Origin: Protostelium mycophagum
Lineage: Eukaryota; Evosea; Variosea; Protosteliida; Protosteliaceae
DNA: 43,002 nt
Direction: 5' to 3'
Assembly: GCA_002081555.1 (NCBI GenBank)
Contig: KV921205.1
Coordinates: 1 to 43,002, forward strand
The first letter of the stretch is position 1. Each line of letters starts with the position of its first letter. Below are positions 9,355 to 20,927 of this stretch, in pieces. The notes under the pieces are model-generated. The model did not search any database. It had not been told where the DNA came from and worked only from the letters and a program-made list of their open reading frames with translations. The position numbers and the translations under genes are program-made.

Positions 9355-12107
9355 TCACAGCCTGTCACCCGTGAGGGCGACACGGATCGCGCCGACTGGA
9401 AATGATACCAAAGAGGAAAATGAGGTTAAGAAGAACCCTGCCAGAATCCAAGCGAATTGTTTCTTCATCTTTACACATTCAGTGAAATGATCTGGAGAAA
9501 TGTCTAAAGAAGAAGGTAATGGCAGTATTAATGTTATCAGTAGTTTATGTGAAGAGGAGGAATGTCTTTGAAGGTTCATCACTTGGCGCACATTTTCACA
9601 ATACAATTCTACAAAGTGACACTTCATTTTCTCGATCTCTTCACGTGAGCTCCTCCTTTGTCTGACCTTACTCTCCTTGTCTTTGGTTGCTATCTTTATC
9701 AAAACCGTGTTGTTGTGATCCGACACTCACTCTGACAGGTGGATCCTCGACATCGCTTGGAGAGGGGGGTAACCGTTCAGAAAAATCGAAAGAGATGGTC
9801 TCGTCTCCGTCTGCAAGGAGCCTCATCGCGTTGTGGTCGTCGATCATCTTGGATAAGATGGGGTGCGTTGTTGATTGGTAGTCTAAGGGGTCATATTCTT
9901 CTGTAGGCAGCTGAGAAATGTGAGTTTCTTTGGAGGGGCTGCGGCTGTGTGTGCAGGATGATTTGTTCCGATGCAGCGATGAATTATTTCACGGGTGCAT
10001 CAAAGAGCTTAGTTCTTGAACGAAAATCTTACAGCTCTGCAACAGCCACAAGATACCTCTTGTCGCAGAACAGACCCGTAACAAGGTCTATTAAACATTT
10101 ACAGTCACCAAATGGTTCAGATCTCACCTTATTCAGAAGGTCCGCAACACTTTGTAAAGCTTCAGAAGGAGCTGGTCGCAAATCTCTGCCCTGCTTCTGA
10201 GGTAACACATTCTCTGAAGTGATGATGGCCTTGGGTGATGTCATCACGGTGTACAATGTCGACACTCACCCTGATCATAAGGCTGTCTGAAGGGGAGGGA
10301 ATAATGACGAGGTGATATTTCTGTCCAAACGGCAAAGACTTGGCGAAATTTCCCAGAAAACAACCCGATGCCACTAACAATGCCTCGTCCTGAGAATCTT
10401 CAAAATTTGGAATGAGAACTTGGCGGGAAACCTTCTCCAGCAGGGAACTATTGAGCGCAGAGAGCAGATCTGCGTGTGTTTCTGTATCGTCGGTGTCCAT
10501 CTCCAAAAAGGATAGAGGGCTGGGTGGCGTGATGCGCCACGGCTGAATCTGTGAGTTTTCGGTTCGTTCGTTACCACAAGCTTACAGAATGACAGAACAT
10601 ATCGACGCTCAGTGATGTCATCTTGATACGTTTGACGGCAAAAAATTTCATGGTGGGGTCAGGTTGAGGTTTGGGGCCGAAATATTTGAGCCCGCAGTCA
10701 TTGAGAGAAACCGCGGTCTCCAAATTCTCTGGCGACAGTTTTCTCTTGGAAACTTCACAAGTAGGTCCTGTTACTCTCAGATGTTAATTCTCCACCAAAT
10801 CAAGATATTTTTCTCTTGACTTAATTTTGGAAATCCTCACCATCAGATTTCTTTTCTGCCACTTCAATTTGATGACAGGAACATATCTACAATGAGTGAG
10901 CACTGGACATGACGTAGTAACTAACCAGAGTCTGTCGAAGTAAGATATCGTCGATGATCATCTTCTCCAGACTACAACGAATGGAGACATCAGAGGCACC
11001 TTCCCTACCCGGGAGTACTATTTCACAAGGTTGTTCCGTCTGTAGCAAAATCAATCTAATTTCAATTTATGTGTAGATATAAAACGAATTTAAATTGATA
11101 TTTAAATTCTCAAAGAACCTGTGACTCTGTGTAAAGCCAGGATTTCATCAGACCAGCGAAGGAATTCCTGGAAGAATTTAATTTGAATTGTAAATATGAA
11201 TTTTCTACTGTTCGTTCTCCAAGAGTACGACGCTGCAATTCATCCAATTTCGGACGGTCAAGCTGAACGAAGCGAGTGATGTGTTGATATTGGGCACGTC
11301 GTTTCTTCCTTGTTACGTCAGAGTTCAAGCTATGACATCACCAGACTCGCCTCTTATGTCTGGGATAGAGGCTTGCACGATGTACACGAACTCTACTGTC
11401 GTGTTGTGAGATTCGAAACCCTGTGGGTCTCAGTGAAGGCTTGAGAGACAAACAACCTTCAATGCCATGTCCAAACGGTAGGCGGCGTCATGACCTGTCT
11501 GTATGACACCAGACATAAAGTGGGTCACTCTTGTCTCAAGGGTTTGGTCCGTCTTTGAAACCCTCTTCTTCAGGGTGGTGATGTGCTCATCGACCATTTC
11601 CAAGGCCGATATGGCCTCTATCGTATTTTAATAAATGAAAATGTTCAGAATGACATGCCAGTGTTCTCTCTGTTTTTCAAGTTATCATCGAACACCAGCC
11701 CGTCCAAGACCTTCTGCAGCTCCAAGAGGTTGAAGCGAATTGGTCTCTGTGCGAACTGCGAAGAGATCAGAGGAACCATTTCTCATACCACTTCAAATGA
11801 CCTGCGCCCCAGAGGGAGTTGCTAAGACGATTGCGAACATCATATGAGGGTTCTGCACCACCGCCATGACCTGAAATATTCTCTGTAGTGAGACGACGGT
11901 GTTATTTAGAACTGCCTCATGGACTTCTGTGCTGATGGAAGGATTGGAAATATCAATGATCAAGTAATGTATGGAGACACGGCGGTTCTTAGAGGTCTGT
12001 GGCTCTTGCATGAACTCCAATGGGCCAAAACCTGCGATAAATCAAAAGAGGAATACATTAGACGAGCTTTGGCCCAGAAGAGGCTGCTTACCTTCAGTCT
12101 CTCTCAT
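9355..12107 (-). CDS. Unidentified conserved-looking many-exon protein
   Basis: Read from the ATG at 12107 (five-residue first exon, intron, then VSIHYLIIDISNPSIS...). Well-formed exons follow at about 12047-11815, 11800-11690, 11620-11470, 11440-11345, 11320-11115, 11040-10925, 10870-10830, 10735-10570, 10540-10270 and 10200-10125. The final exons run at about 9910-9735 and 9700-9355. The N-terminal part has an alternating hydrophobic pattern ending a strand in Asp (IIDIS) and then FAIVLATPSGAQ, which could be a degenerate vWA-like fold. The middle has EHITTLKKRVSK and a charged stretch. Later parts include VLIPNFEDSQDEALLVASG and YHLVIIPSPSD. The last exon has a hydrophobic segment (FAWILAGFFLTSFSSLVSF) near the C-terminus, possibly a tail anchor. 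I do not recognise the family. The splices between 10125 and 9910 could not be closed in frame. Confidence 0.6.
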
Positions 12108-12599
12108 GGTTTCGAGGCTTCGTGGTGATGACAGGCGTAAATCTGACACTCAACACCAATTTTCGGTTTCAATCACGTGACCTGAACTTTCTTGGAGTGG
12201 GATCCCAAATATATTTGTACATCTTCGCAGACCGACCGCGCTTGCTTATCTCTCTCTTAACCATTCCAACGAATTTGAAAGGTTCTTTATCGGTCAAACG
12301 CTCGATAAGATTGGACCAAAAGCAGCAGTAGCAAGAACCTCTAGTGTGGCACAATCCACCACACAGCATCAGTCATCCACTGTAATGTGTTGAGTTTTCC
12401 ATGAAATCTTCGACACGCTTGATTCCAACAACGAAAACTCGTGTTACAAATCGAAAATCGTCCCGACCCTCAAACCCAGGAAAATCCAGAACCGCCGGAC
12501 CAGACATTGCCGCCGAACACGAACAATTCTACGCCTTCTATATCATTCCACGTCGCGTCAGAAAACATCCGAATTCGAGACAGTCATATTGGATTAAGA
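12108..12599. other. Divergent intergenic region
   Basis: Separates the minus-strand gene starting at 12107 from the plus-strand PROPPIN gene at 12600. A 66-codon minus-strand frame (12369-12169) has rather protein-like composition and might be an upstream exon of the minus gene, but no splice joining it in frame was found. The PROPPIN reading frame also stays open upstream to about 12423 without an ATG. Confidence 0.4.
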
Positions 12600-14574
12600 A
12601 TGAATATACCACACAATGGAGTTAGTAAAAGGCAGCTCCTCTTTGCTGACTTCAACCAAGACCAGTCGTGAGTAATTGGGGTCTTATGGCTTTGTTTGAC
12701 CAGCAGGATCTCACATACCCAGTTGTATGTCCATCGGTACGACAGAAGGGTTTTCCATTTTCACGTGCCAACCAAAGTTTGGCCAAGCTTATTCTCAGAG
12801 TGAGTCGGCATTTTTCTTCTTGATTCAAGATGTCAAGACCACCGAGATTCTTCATCAACTAGCGAGCTAAACAACTCATGTCTTTATATTTATGTGATAA
12901 TCTGCTGTCATTTTCATTTTATATCAAAAGCATCATCCCTGTCAATTTGAAAGTATAAATATAAACATCACTTTGCTAATCGAATATCGAGCACACTTTT
13001 GCTTTGTCGCTGCGTTCCGATCTTTCTGCCACTTCTAATTGACATGTACTCATCCCATCTAGAAACAGAAAATGTCTCCATCTGCGAGATATTGTTCAAC
13101 TCTTCACTCGTCGCTATCGTTGGAGACGGGACCGACCCCGACTTTAATCCCAGAAAATTACACATAATGAACACTAAATCACAGACACTGATCTGTGAAT
13201 TGAATTTTGTGACTCCCATCCTGGCCGTGAAATTGAACAAAAAGAGGTGAGATAAAGTGGGAGAATAAATGTCGACAATGGACAGGATCGTGGTTGTCAT
13301 GGAGACGAAGATCCACATATACGACATAAGTACAATCAAAATACTCCACACGATAGACACTGTACCCAACCCCAAAGGTCAGTCTCATTTCCTTAAAACT
13401 CTCTCATTCTTTTGAAAATCTTCTCAATCATGTGAAACCCCTTTCATCTCTTTTCGACACAATTGAGTTTTGTCTGGTTGTAGACAGACGATAATCAATT
13501 GTACATCTGACATTTCACAACAGGAGTTGTGGCATTTTCACCAGATGATAACAATTGTTACCTGTGCTACCCCGGCTCTGCGGAGAAGGGCGACGTCGTC
13601 GTCTTTGATGCATTATCGCTACAGACTACAAATGTGATCTCCGCTCATCAGACACCTCTATCAAAGATGTCGATCAATTTGGCGGGAACGATGGTCGCCA
13701 CTGCATCCTCCAAGGTGAGAATATTCTCCGATTTTTCTTTCGATTCTATTTTTATCGCTTTATTTTTATCGTGAGACTTTTCGCTGATGAATTTTCTTCG
13801 GATTTTCATCCGTTTTCGCGGTATGTCCAACACAAAGAACAAATTGTACCGAAACGAATCTATTGTTTTATTTTTCTCTGTTTAAAAAAATTCCACAATG
13901 AACGACAAAAGGGTACCGTCATCCGTGTCTTCTCTCTCATCGACGAGATTTTTGGCGGGAACCAGCTTCACCAGTTTCGACGCGGTTCTTACCCTGCCAC
14001 GATTTATTCCGTCAATTTCAGCCCAGACTCTGTGTTCCTTGCTGCCTCTTCAGAGACCGGAACTGTACACATTTTCAAGTTGAATGACGTGGGGAGCCCC
14101 TCCGGTCACGTGACTCAACATGCCGGAAAAACGGAACACACCCACCACAAAAAGACGGTCACTTCTTACTTACCCGCGAACGTTCTGGGAATGTGGGAAA
14201 AGGTATTTTCTTCTAAATTCTGAAACGTCATCCCTGAAATTTCATCGAAAAATACCGCGATACCCATCGAAATTATCGTTGTAGATTGTACAATAAATTA
14301 ATATTGAAATAGTACCCTGCGAGGTCCTTCGCCTTGCTGAAAATCAACCCCGGAGAGCCCAGCTTATGCGCTTTCGCTACCAATAACAACTTTGTACAGA
14401 TTGGTACGCATCTCTCTCAAGTGTCAAACTGACATGACAACAGTCACTTCTGACGGGCGGCTTCTACAATTCAGTATGGACCCAAAAGTAGGAGGGGAGC
14501 TGAAGTTGAGTTCCGAGAACAGCCTTCTCGGTGTCAAACTAGAGGACAGTTCTTCCACCTTCACCTCTTCATGA
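12600..14574 (+). CDS. atg18: PROPPIN beta-propeller protein (Atg18/WIPI family), autophagy
   Basis: Eight exons: 12600-12667, 12723-12799, 13063-13246, 13286-13377, 13524-13714, 13912-14202, 14313-14403 and 14444-14574. They sum to exactly 375 codons, matching the usual family length of about 350-450. Landmarks: [16 protein letters not shown] in blade 1, [42 protein letters not shown], and the phosphoinositide-binding FRRG motif in HQFRRGSY, followed by [17 protein letters not shown]. PROPPINs bind PI3P and PI(3,5)P2 on phagophore and endosome membranes and act in autophagosome formation with Atg2. The start is chosen because MNIPHNG directly precedes the first propeller strand. A spliced upstream start is possible. 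Confidence 0.93.
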
Positions 14575-14576
14575 CA

Positions 14577-14660
14577 GAAAAAACACCCAGAAAAACAAAA
14601 AAAAACGAGAAAAATCGAGAAAAATGGAGGAAAATCGAGAAAAATTGAGAAAAAATCGGC
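14577..14660 (+). repeat. A-rich tandem low-complexity repeat
   Basis: Five to six imperfect copies of a GAGAAAAATC-like unit directly after the PROPPIN stop codon. It probably lies in the 3' untranslated region or spacer. Confidence 0.7.
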
Positions 14661-14911
14661 CGTGAGGCGATCATATAAAATTTGTTTGTTGTTTCAGGGT
14701 ACTCGTTAGTTGGATTTATTATATATATAATTTTGGAAGTTGCCCAAAGACCATAATTACTCGTTCAAATATAACGGTCATGGTGCAATTGATTTATGAT
14801 ACTCATGCAATCAGCATCTTGCATGTCTCCATGCTCCATGTCGATCTCGGCCCTTCCTCTTTTCTCCAACTTTGGTACACAAATTCCAACAGCTGCACAT
14901 ACTCAGCTCCA
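14661..14911. other. Tail-to-tail intergenic region
   Basis: AT-rich spacer between the PROPPIN stop and the stop of the F-box/ankyrin-like gene. Contains a TATATATAA run near 14720. No gene seen. Confidence 0.5.
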
Positions 14912-16328
14912 TCATCTTATGTACTCGTCGAATAAACTCACTTCCGGTATCCGCGTTTCTCCACTGCTGTGTTTGAAATAATCACATAAAGGCCACCATT
15001 CTTCTCTAATATATTCTATAGATACAAAATCATGGATCAGATCCACGTTCTCTTCGCGTAGTCTCCTCATGATGGTGGGCAGCAGATCGCGATTCTTCAC
15101 GACAAAAAGGTGCAGATGTTGTGGCATGGCACGCAGCAGGTACATCATGTAATCCAAATCACCGCGACGGAAGCTGTTATTGAGATAATAGAGGAGCTGT
15201 CATGAGTGTCAGATTGACGTGTATGTCAATTTCTCACGAGAGGGTTGGGGTGTTGTAGAATCATCTGTCTCTCCCAACCGGTCTCTCCATTCTTGCATAC
15301 TGCATCACAGATCATATTCTCTTCAGATAATCAGAATAATATTTTCAAATATTTTTTTAATGTGAAATCCTCATGCTTAATTTGGTTAAAACAAGCGTGT
15401 TACCAAATCTTGACTATCTTAAATACATAAATAAAATGGCTCAGAAAAACATCTTGACTTTGGATAATCACCTATCACTTGTCTGTTTGCTCCACGGGTG
15501 ATCCGGTCTTGTTTCCACAAGAGGATCATGTCATTCCATCTGTGATGCACCATCCTATCCAGCGAAAATGATGTCGAGATGTACATCTTCTGGAGTTGCG
15601 TCAACTTGATCTCTGTTACAACCGAACATACACTTCGTATTTGTAGTCTTTTCACGATATTACCGTCTTATTGTTCGCTGGTAAATTTTTTACTTTTCAT
15701 GCATCAACATGTGCTGCAGGGACAACTCAGCGCAGCGCAGAACTAAAGATTTGAAAATGTCTTAAAAACGCACTGATGTCGGAAATAGTGATTTCCACAA
15801 CAGCTGGTGCTTCCCATGGAGGCGTTGCTTCACCCACTTTACGAGATCTCCTCTGTCCTTCCACTTTCTGAATTTTTGTGGGCAACTGAGAAGAATGAAA
15901 GACAAGATGTGGTGATGTCTTCCTCTGATGGCAGCCGCAATGGAAGGCCATAATTGATCGTATAGACAAGCACCTTCGGCTAAAAATCTGGAGAGTGAAT
16001 ATCAACATCAAATGGAGGATCACATACCTCTTAAATAATTCGAGATTTCCACACTCGGCGGCACAGAGGAGAGGCCAGCTGTCCATAACCTCCGGCTGAA
16101 ACCATGTGGACAACAGTTCTCGCCATTTTTTACAGACAAGACTCAATGTGGACCAAGTTCTGACCTCTCTCGCCATTGTCTTTCTACTGGTCAGTCCGGT
16201 CACCTAAATGATGTCATCTCATTGACGGTCCAGGGTTCAAGATCCACCTTTCGACGGAAGATAGCAGCTGTTAGAATCTGATACAAAATGAACTCATCCA
16301 GGTTGAGTGAGTTGATATGAGAACCCAT
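14912..16328 (-). CDS. F-box-like protein with ankyrin-like C-terminal region
   Basis: Starts at the ATG at 16328 (MGSHINSLNLDEFILYQIL). Exons at about 16328-16253, 16203-16030, about 15990-15785, 15655-15478, 15290-15240, 15197-14912. The N-terminal exons resemble an F-box: a hydrophobic LDEFILYQIL helix, then WSTLSLVCKKWRELLSTW, the typical VCKxWR ending. Next comes WPLLCAAECGNLELFKR, a classic ankyrin-like helix pair, and similar units (FLAEGACLYDQLWPSIAAA, DYMMYLLRAMP). F-box proteins recruit substrates to SCF ubiquitin ligases, and ankyrin-like repeats would bind the substrate. Large families with this architecture occur in amoebae. Exon ends are approximate. Confidence 0.65.
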
Positions 16329-17276
16329 CGGGAAACCGTCTGTGCCTCTCTCACATTCTTTTCGCTGAATCACTTCGAAGAAATCTCACAAACAATGATG
16401 CACGACTGGTTCAATGTCATCTCCAAAGCTGGGGATTGAGAGTCTCGGAGTTTTCAAAACTTAAAAAGAGCTGACAAAGCGGGAAATTCAAAATATAAAT
16501 TACATTTAGGCGGGATATTTGCCACGAAAACGTTTTCGGAGGCAGATCTGCTCTGACCATTCTCAACCGCCACCAGAAAGAGGAGAATCTTATGAATTTA
16601 AGTTAGTAAATTGGTTCTTCCACCTGGATCTGAGCATCTTTCTCTTCATATCAAAAGATATCATCCATCGTGCATTGAGTCAATATGAAAAGGTAAGGAG
16701 CTCAAAAATTCAGCGTGTCTGAAGACAGATCTCCTCATATATTCTGCACTCATTTTCTTAAACTGAACAAAATGAGGTCCTGCCAACGAGAAAACACAAA
16801 GGCCTCTATAGTTACACAGTGGCTGGGGGATAGCACCGCTACGGACAGACCAATCAGATAGGGAGAAACATCTTCAGAAGATCATGTCTGTCTGTAGCGG
16901 TGCTTCCTGGTGAAAAACACATCACAATACACTTCATAGATGGTTTTAACTGGCTGCAGACACTCCAAGACCCTCTAATACATGATTTATCTCAATCCAG
17001 TCATTTTGGGCGAGCTCAATTCGGGGTGTGACACATTGTGAAAACATAATCTGGGACATGAATGAGCTCTGAATTTTGAAGAGAGCCTCAGCCAGAGATA
17101 CCTCCCCTAAAAAGATCTAAGAGATCAACCAATTCGATCTCATCTCTCAACTATTGGCCAACGCATTGCAGATAGGACCACCTCTGTTCTCCTGTGTGTA
17201 CAAAATATGGTGATAAGAAAAAATATTAATATTTCAGAGCTTGTACGCCACATTGGATTTTGTCGATAAAATATCC
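16329..17276. other. Intergenic region with a hairpin, no supported protein gene
   Basis: A 67-codon plus-strand frame at 16519-16722 has no upstream or downstream continuation and is not called. The region holds a strong inverted repeat (16832-16904, listed separately) and ends at tRNA-Ile. Confidence 0.5.
16832..16904. repeat. Long inverted repeat able to form a hairpin
   Basis: AGCACCGCTACGGACAGAC at 16832-16850 pairs with GTCTGTCTGTAGCGGTGCT at 16886-16904 in 18 of 19 positions. The 35-base loop itself contains the small palindrome ATCTTCAGAAGAT. It could be a structured RNA, a miniature transposon end pair, or a regulatory palindrome. No flanking target duplication was seen. Confidence 0.6.
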
Positions 17277-17350
17277 GCTCGATTAGCTCAGTTGGTTAGA
17301 GCACGGTGCTAATAACGCCGGGGTCACAGGTTCGATCCCTGTATTGAGCA
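17277..17350 (+). tRNA. tRNA-Ile (anticodon AAT)
   Basis: Full 74-base cloverleaf without intron. Acceptor stem GCTCGAT pairs with ATTGAGC (one G-T pair). A-box TTAGCTCAGTTGG is present. Anticodon stem CGGTG/CGCCG encloses loop CTAATAA with anticodon AAT, which reads AUU and, after inosine modification, other Ile codons. T-arm ACAGG-TTCGATC-CCTGT. Discriminator A at 17350. TTTTG follows at 17358-17362. Confidence 0.96.
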
Positions 17351-18716
17351 ACCAATCTTTTGTTTATATTGCGGACTTGTGCAAAGAAAACTTTTCGAGA
17401 CAGACAGAGCGTCTGCAAAGTATATCTGCTGAATTTTGATTTTTTGTTTCTGCAAAATGCGTGAATTAATTCAATTCATTACAGAATTTTATTATGATTA
17501 GTTTTGAGCTGAGAGTCGAAATGCTGAATACAATATATTCCCGATGCATGAGACCCACAACTTTTGCATCGATCTCATTAAAATAATTCAAATAAATAGC
17601 ATGAGTTGTTTGAAGTCATCTGTACAACCAAAATGACGAACAATGTCAACCATCAAAAACGCCCGTTGTTTTGGTGTACAGTACAAAACAAAGGAATTAA
17701 CGATACATAATTTAATTGAAGCATTGTATGACAACACAGCTATTTGTACCTGAATCCATGGATATGTAAAGACAACCAAAAATATTGCAAGAGAAGAAAT
17801 TGTAAAACAATCCTGATGGTAGGAGATTAGTTATAGTTAGGGCCATCAACATCTCAGTCGTGTGTTGACAAATCTTGCCTGTAATGTGTGCTTGAGACCG
17901 ACCCAATCCGTGTTACACTGTCGACATGCGAATTCTCACTAAAATCTCTCTCTCCTTTTGGTGTCGACAACAGCGGTACAGGTGAGCACGGAATATAAAG
18001 AGGTACTAGATCAAGCTGGGAAATACACATTCCAGGAATAAAGATTTGTTTTCTGAATCTGTCTGTGGTCACTCTTGAGCAATGATACATCACTTTCAAA
18101 AATTAAAAAAATGTGATTCTATAACTCCAATTGAAGTTTTGTCGAAATTTGCAAAGACATAACATCCTCGAGACGAGCTAGGATGCAAATCCATCTGAGA
18201 GCAAGGAAAAGTCAGATAAAGAAGTACTAAATCATATTTTTGGTTGTTGTCAGGAGACCATAGGCAAGACCTTCTAAGAACCGATATATCACGTTCAATT
18301 GATCGCGCCACATGAGGACGTGAAGGAATCACTTGGTCATCTTTGTAACTTGAATAAGTGGACGCTTGAGCAATTGTGGAGGTCCGCATGATCTTACATC
18401 TGAAGACGGAAATAAACGCCAACGATGTATTTATTTGTGCATCTACAATGGTCGCAGAGAAACGGGCATTTTGACTTGTATATTCTCTGTACATTGGAGA
18501 TCGCATGGCTACATGATCAAAATTGAATTTTGTTGAAATTGAACATAAAAATGCACAAAAAAATTCAAACTTCTCTGCCATCATAATTTCCGCATGATAT
18601 TTTCATGTAAAAATGCATCAAAAATCAGACAAATAAAATCGAAGAAAAATCGTGGATAAATGAGCAAATACGAGCAAAATAAACAAAAATAAACTCACCC
18701 AGAGAAGGGCAAAATG
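17351..18716. other. Gene-poor AT-rich stretch between two tRNA genes
   Basis: Contains copy B of the dispersed repeat (17855-17970). A 162-codon minus-strand frame at 18584-18096 is open but has no recognisable domain, sits in AT-rich sequence and is not supported as a gene. Nothing else seen. Confidence 0.45.
17855..17970 (-). repeat. Dispersed repeat of about 120 bases, copy B (inverted)
   Basis: Reverse complement aligns with 9219-9339. TGTCGACA is retained at 17919-17926 and 17962-17969. The third site has changed by one base (TGTCAACA on the repeat strand, near 17871-17878). Landmarks such as GTGAGAATTCGC and GTGTAACACGGATTGGG are identical. Confidence 0.8.
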
Positions 18717-18787
18717 TTCCGACACCGGGAGTCGAACCCGGGGCTCAGCGGTGAGAGCGCTGGATGTTACCGTTACACCATGTCGGA
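18717..18787 (-). tRNA. tRNA-Glu (anticodon CTC)
   Basis: On the minus strand the gene begins TCCGACATGGTGTAACGG and ends in the acceptor strand TGTCGGA plus discriminator A. Anticodon stem CAGCG/CGCTG encloses loop CTCTCAC with anticodon CTC, reading GAG. The T-arm CCGGG-TTCGACT-CCCGG is perfect. The sequence is close to the eukaryotic tRNA-Glu consensus. No intron. Confidence 0.96.
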
Positions 18788-19637
18788 ATTGCTTGTCTAC
18801 AACGTGCCAGAACATCATCACCATCATCATCTCACTTCATACTGTAGACATTTGATTCTGGCTTCGTTCTACTGGCAATGACTGGTCGTCCTACATCTGT
18901 AACAACGTCAGAAGAGTTTGAAGGATCGATATGGATGAGATATTATCATCCATTTGATCCCATGAGATTGGTGTTGGTTGTTGCTATGATTTGAGACCTC
19001 TTTGTAGTGAGCGATAGCTGTTTCAAATGTCAATTGGCCTGATGTGTCGAGCTGAAGATGCATATACTGATGTTCTCACCAGTTTGGGAGCCCTAAATGG
19101 ATTGGGATCGTGATGAGAAGGTCCTTTGTTTGGGATAGTGGGTTCTTGAACAAGATTTCTGTATCATATGAAATCATGATCTGTATGAGCTTCTACTGTG
19201 TCCCCCCTTCCCTTCGATCAGTTCTTCTATGGTGGTTTAGATGATTATAAGTTCGTTGGAGGTTGTCCGAGCTTGATATGAACTTGTTTGAAAAAGGAAT
19301 CTTGAAAACGACTGTCAAAGCACCGGCGTAATAATAAGCTTAACCTTCAGCTCTTAAGGGTCTTGTAAGACCATCTTTTAACTCTTGACTGACAAAATCG
19401 AAATCGAGTCTTGATTTATACAAATGAAATAAGAAGAAGGGAATAAGAATGGATGGAGTAAAGGGACAAGGACGAGGAAGACCTACCATGAGCAGATAGC
19501 ATTGCCGCTGTGCGATTTCGGTTGGGTGATCTGTGATGAAAAAAAAAATTCGGTTTTCAAACGGTGAATCCTCCCGCCAGACGAATTCTTTGTTGTATAT
19601 AGCTGGTGATTTATGCGGAATAAAATTTCCCCAAGAA
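18788..19637 (-). other. Upstream region of the DUF1684 gene with possible unresolved minus-strand exons
   Basis: One minus-strand exon candidate (about 19177-19079) encodes QTKDLLITIPIHLGLPNW and ends at a GTGAGA donor; the next acceptor at about 19050 opens SGQLTFETAIAHYKE. The IxIPIxLG pattern is reminiscent of arrestin-fold strands, but I could not join the exons in one frame, and a complete gene is not demonstrated. It would be head to head with the DUF1684 gene. Confidence 0.2.
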
Positions 19638-20793
19638 ATGGCAGAACAACAGGAGACTTGGAGGAGAGAGAGGATCAGCAGATTGCAAGAACCTGACGGA
19701 TGGCTAGCCTTAGTATGTGAAGATTCAAGTGATTCTCTAAAAGAGCTTAGGTTGGTCTGATATGGCTTCAAGAAGGTAGATCTCTGCTACAATCAACACT
19801 CACACTCTAAAGGAGACCAAACTCTTGGATCTTCCAGCGATAATGATCACGTGATAGAGGATTCACCATCTCTCCCAAGTCATTTAGGTGTCATCTCTGT
19901 TCAAAATGGCAGAGTGGTTTTCACTCCGAAAACGAAAGTCACGATCAAGTATGGTCTCGATTGAACAACACATTCAATTTACGTCATCAGATCATCCTCT
20001 CTCGATGTTTCACCTTCGACAGAACTGATCCACACGCCAGGTGATGCAACCATATTATTATTACTGCTCATCGTATGACGTTAAAACTCGCACAATGTAC
20101 ACTGCCGTCAACTGACATGATATATAGAAGGCGAACAGGTGCTGGTTGCTGGAGAGGGAGGAGAAATAACATTCTTATTGGTGAAGAGGGGCGAAAGATT
20201 AGGTATACGTATCAGAGACGCATCCAGCCCCAGAAGAATAAACTTCAAGGTGAGAGACTACGATTGAAATTGTATTCATATTGACGGTCTACAACGACTC
20301 GAGTTGAAATTTCAAGGGAATTCCATCTTTTGAATTCAAGCCTGAGTGGCGGCTGCAAGCCAAATACACTCCTCACAACCCTCCAAAAGCCGTAGAGATC
20401 ATTAATGTACTCGGAAATAAGAGTGAAAAGACACTGCCTGGCTATCTACAATTCACCACACCCTCAGGTAGCACCCCAATCTACAACTACAAATTAATTT
20501 TGACAGGTGACAATTTGACACTCGATGCTGACAGCTGGATGAACGACAAGCAACTCTTTATCATTTTTGCCGACAAGACTTCTGGCAAGGAAACCTATGG
20601 CGGCGGCCGTTTTGTGGTTGTCGACATTTCTGAAAGATCAGAAGATGGCTGTGCGAACGTGATCATTGACTTTAACCGAGCATTTAACCCACCATGTTAT
20701 TTCTCACCTTTTGCAACTTGCCCTCTTCCTACAAAAGAAAACAGACTCTCTGTCGCTGTGGAAGCTGGGGAAAAAGCAGAGCCACACGAATAA
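19638..20793 (+). CDS. DUF1684 family protein
   Basis: Seven exons: 19638-19712, 19751-19775, 19813-19948, 19991-20040, 20128-20249, 20317-20467 and 20507-20793. They total exactly 282 codons including the stop, the usual size for this family. The second exon is only 25 bases and encodes VGLIWLQE. Landmarks: EPDGWLAL/VGLIWLQEG, GSSSDNDHV, VKRGERLGIRIRD, EFKPEWRLQAKY, TYGGGRFVVVD, and the signature DFNRAFNPPCYFSP followed by TCPLPTKENRLSVAVEAGEK. The Cys pair and Asp/Asn residues in that signature are intact. The family is common in bacteria and also found in fungi and protists; its biochemical role is not established to my knowledge. No signal peptide, so cytosolic. Confidence 0.93.
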
Positions 20794-20927
20794 AACAAAC
20801 TTTTCGTGGTTATTCGAATGGATAGTTTTGTTGTGCTGCATCATGTAACTCATAAATATTTATCAAAAATATGATCAAAGAAGGCCTCTTCACTTTTGTG
20901 CTCCTCTGGTATAAAATCTGGATCGTG

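Noticed and set aside
12169-12369. A protein-like 66-codon minus-strand frame in a divergent spacer
   Set aside because: Could be an upstream exon of the 9355-12107 gene, but no splice joins it in frame; not called.
18096-18584. A 162-codon minus-strand open frame between the repeat and tRNA-Glu
   Set aside because: No recognisable domain, AT-rich surroundings and no convincing splice or promoter context; kept only as a remark.
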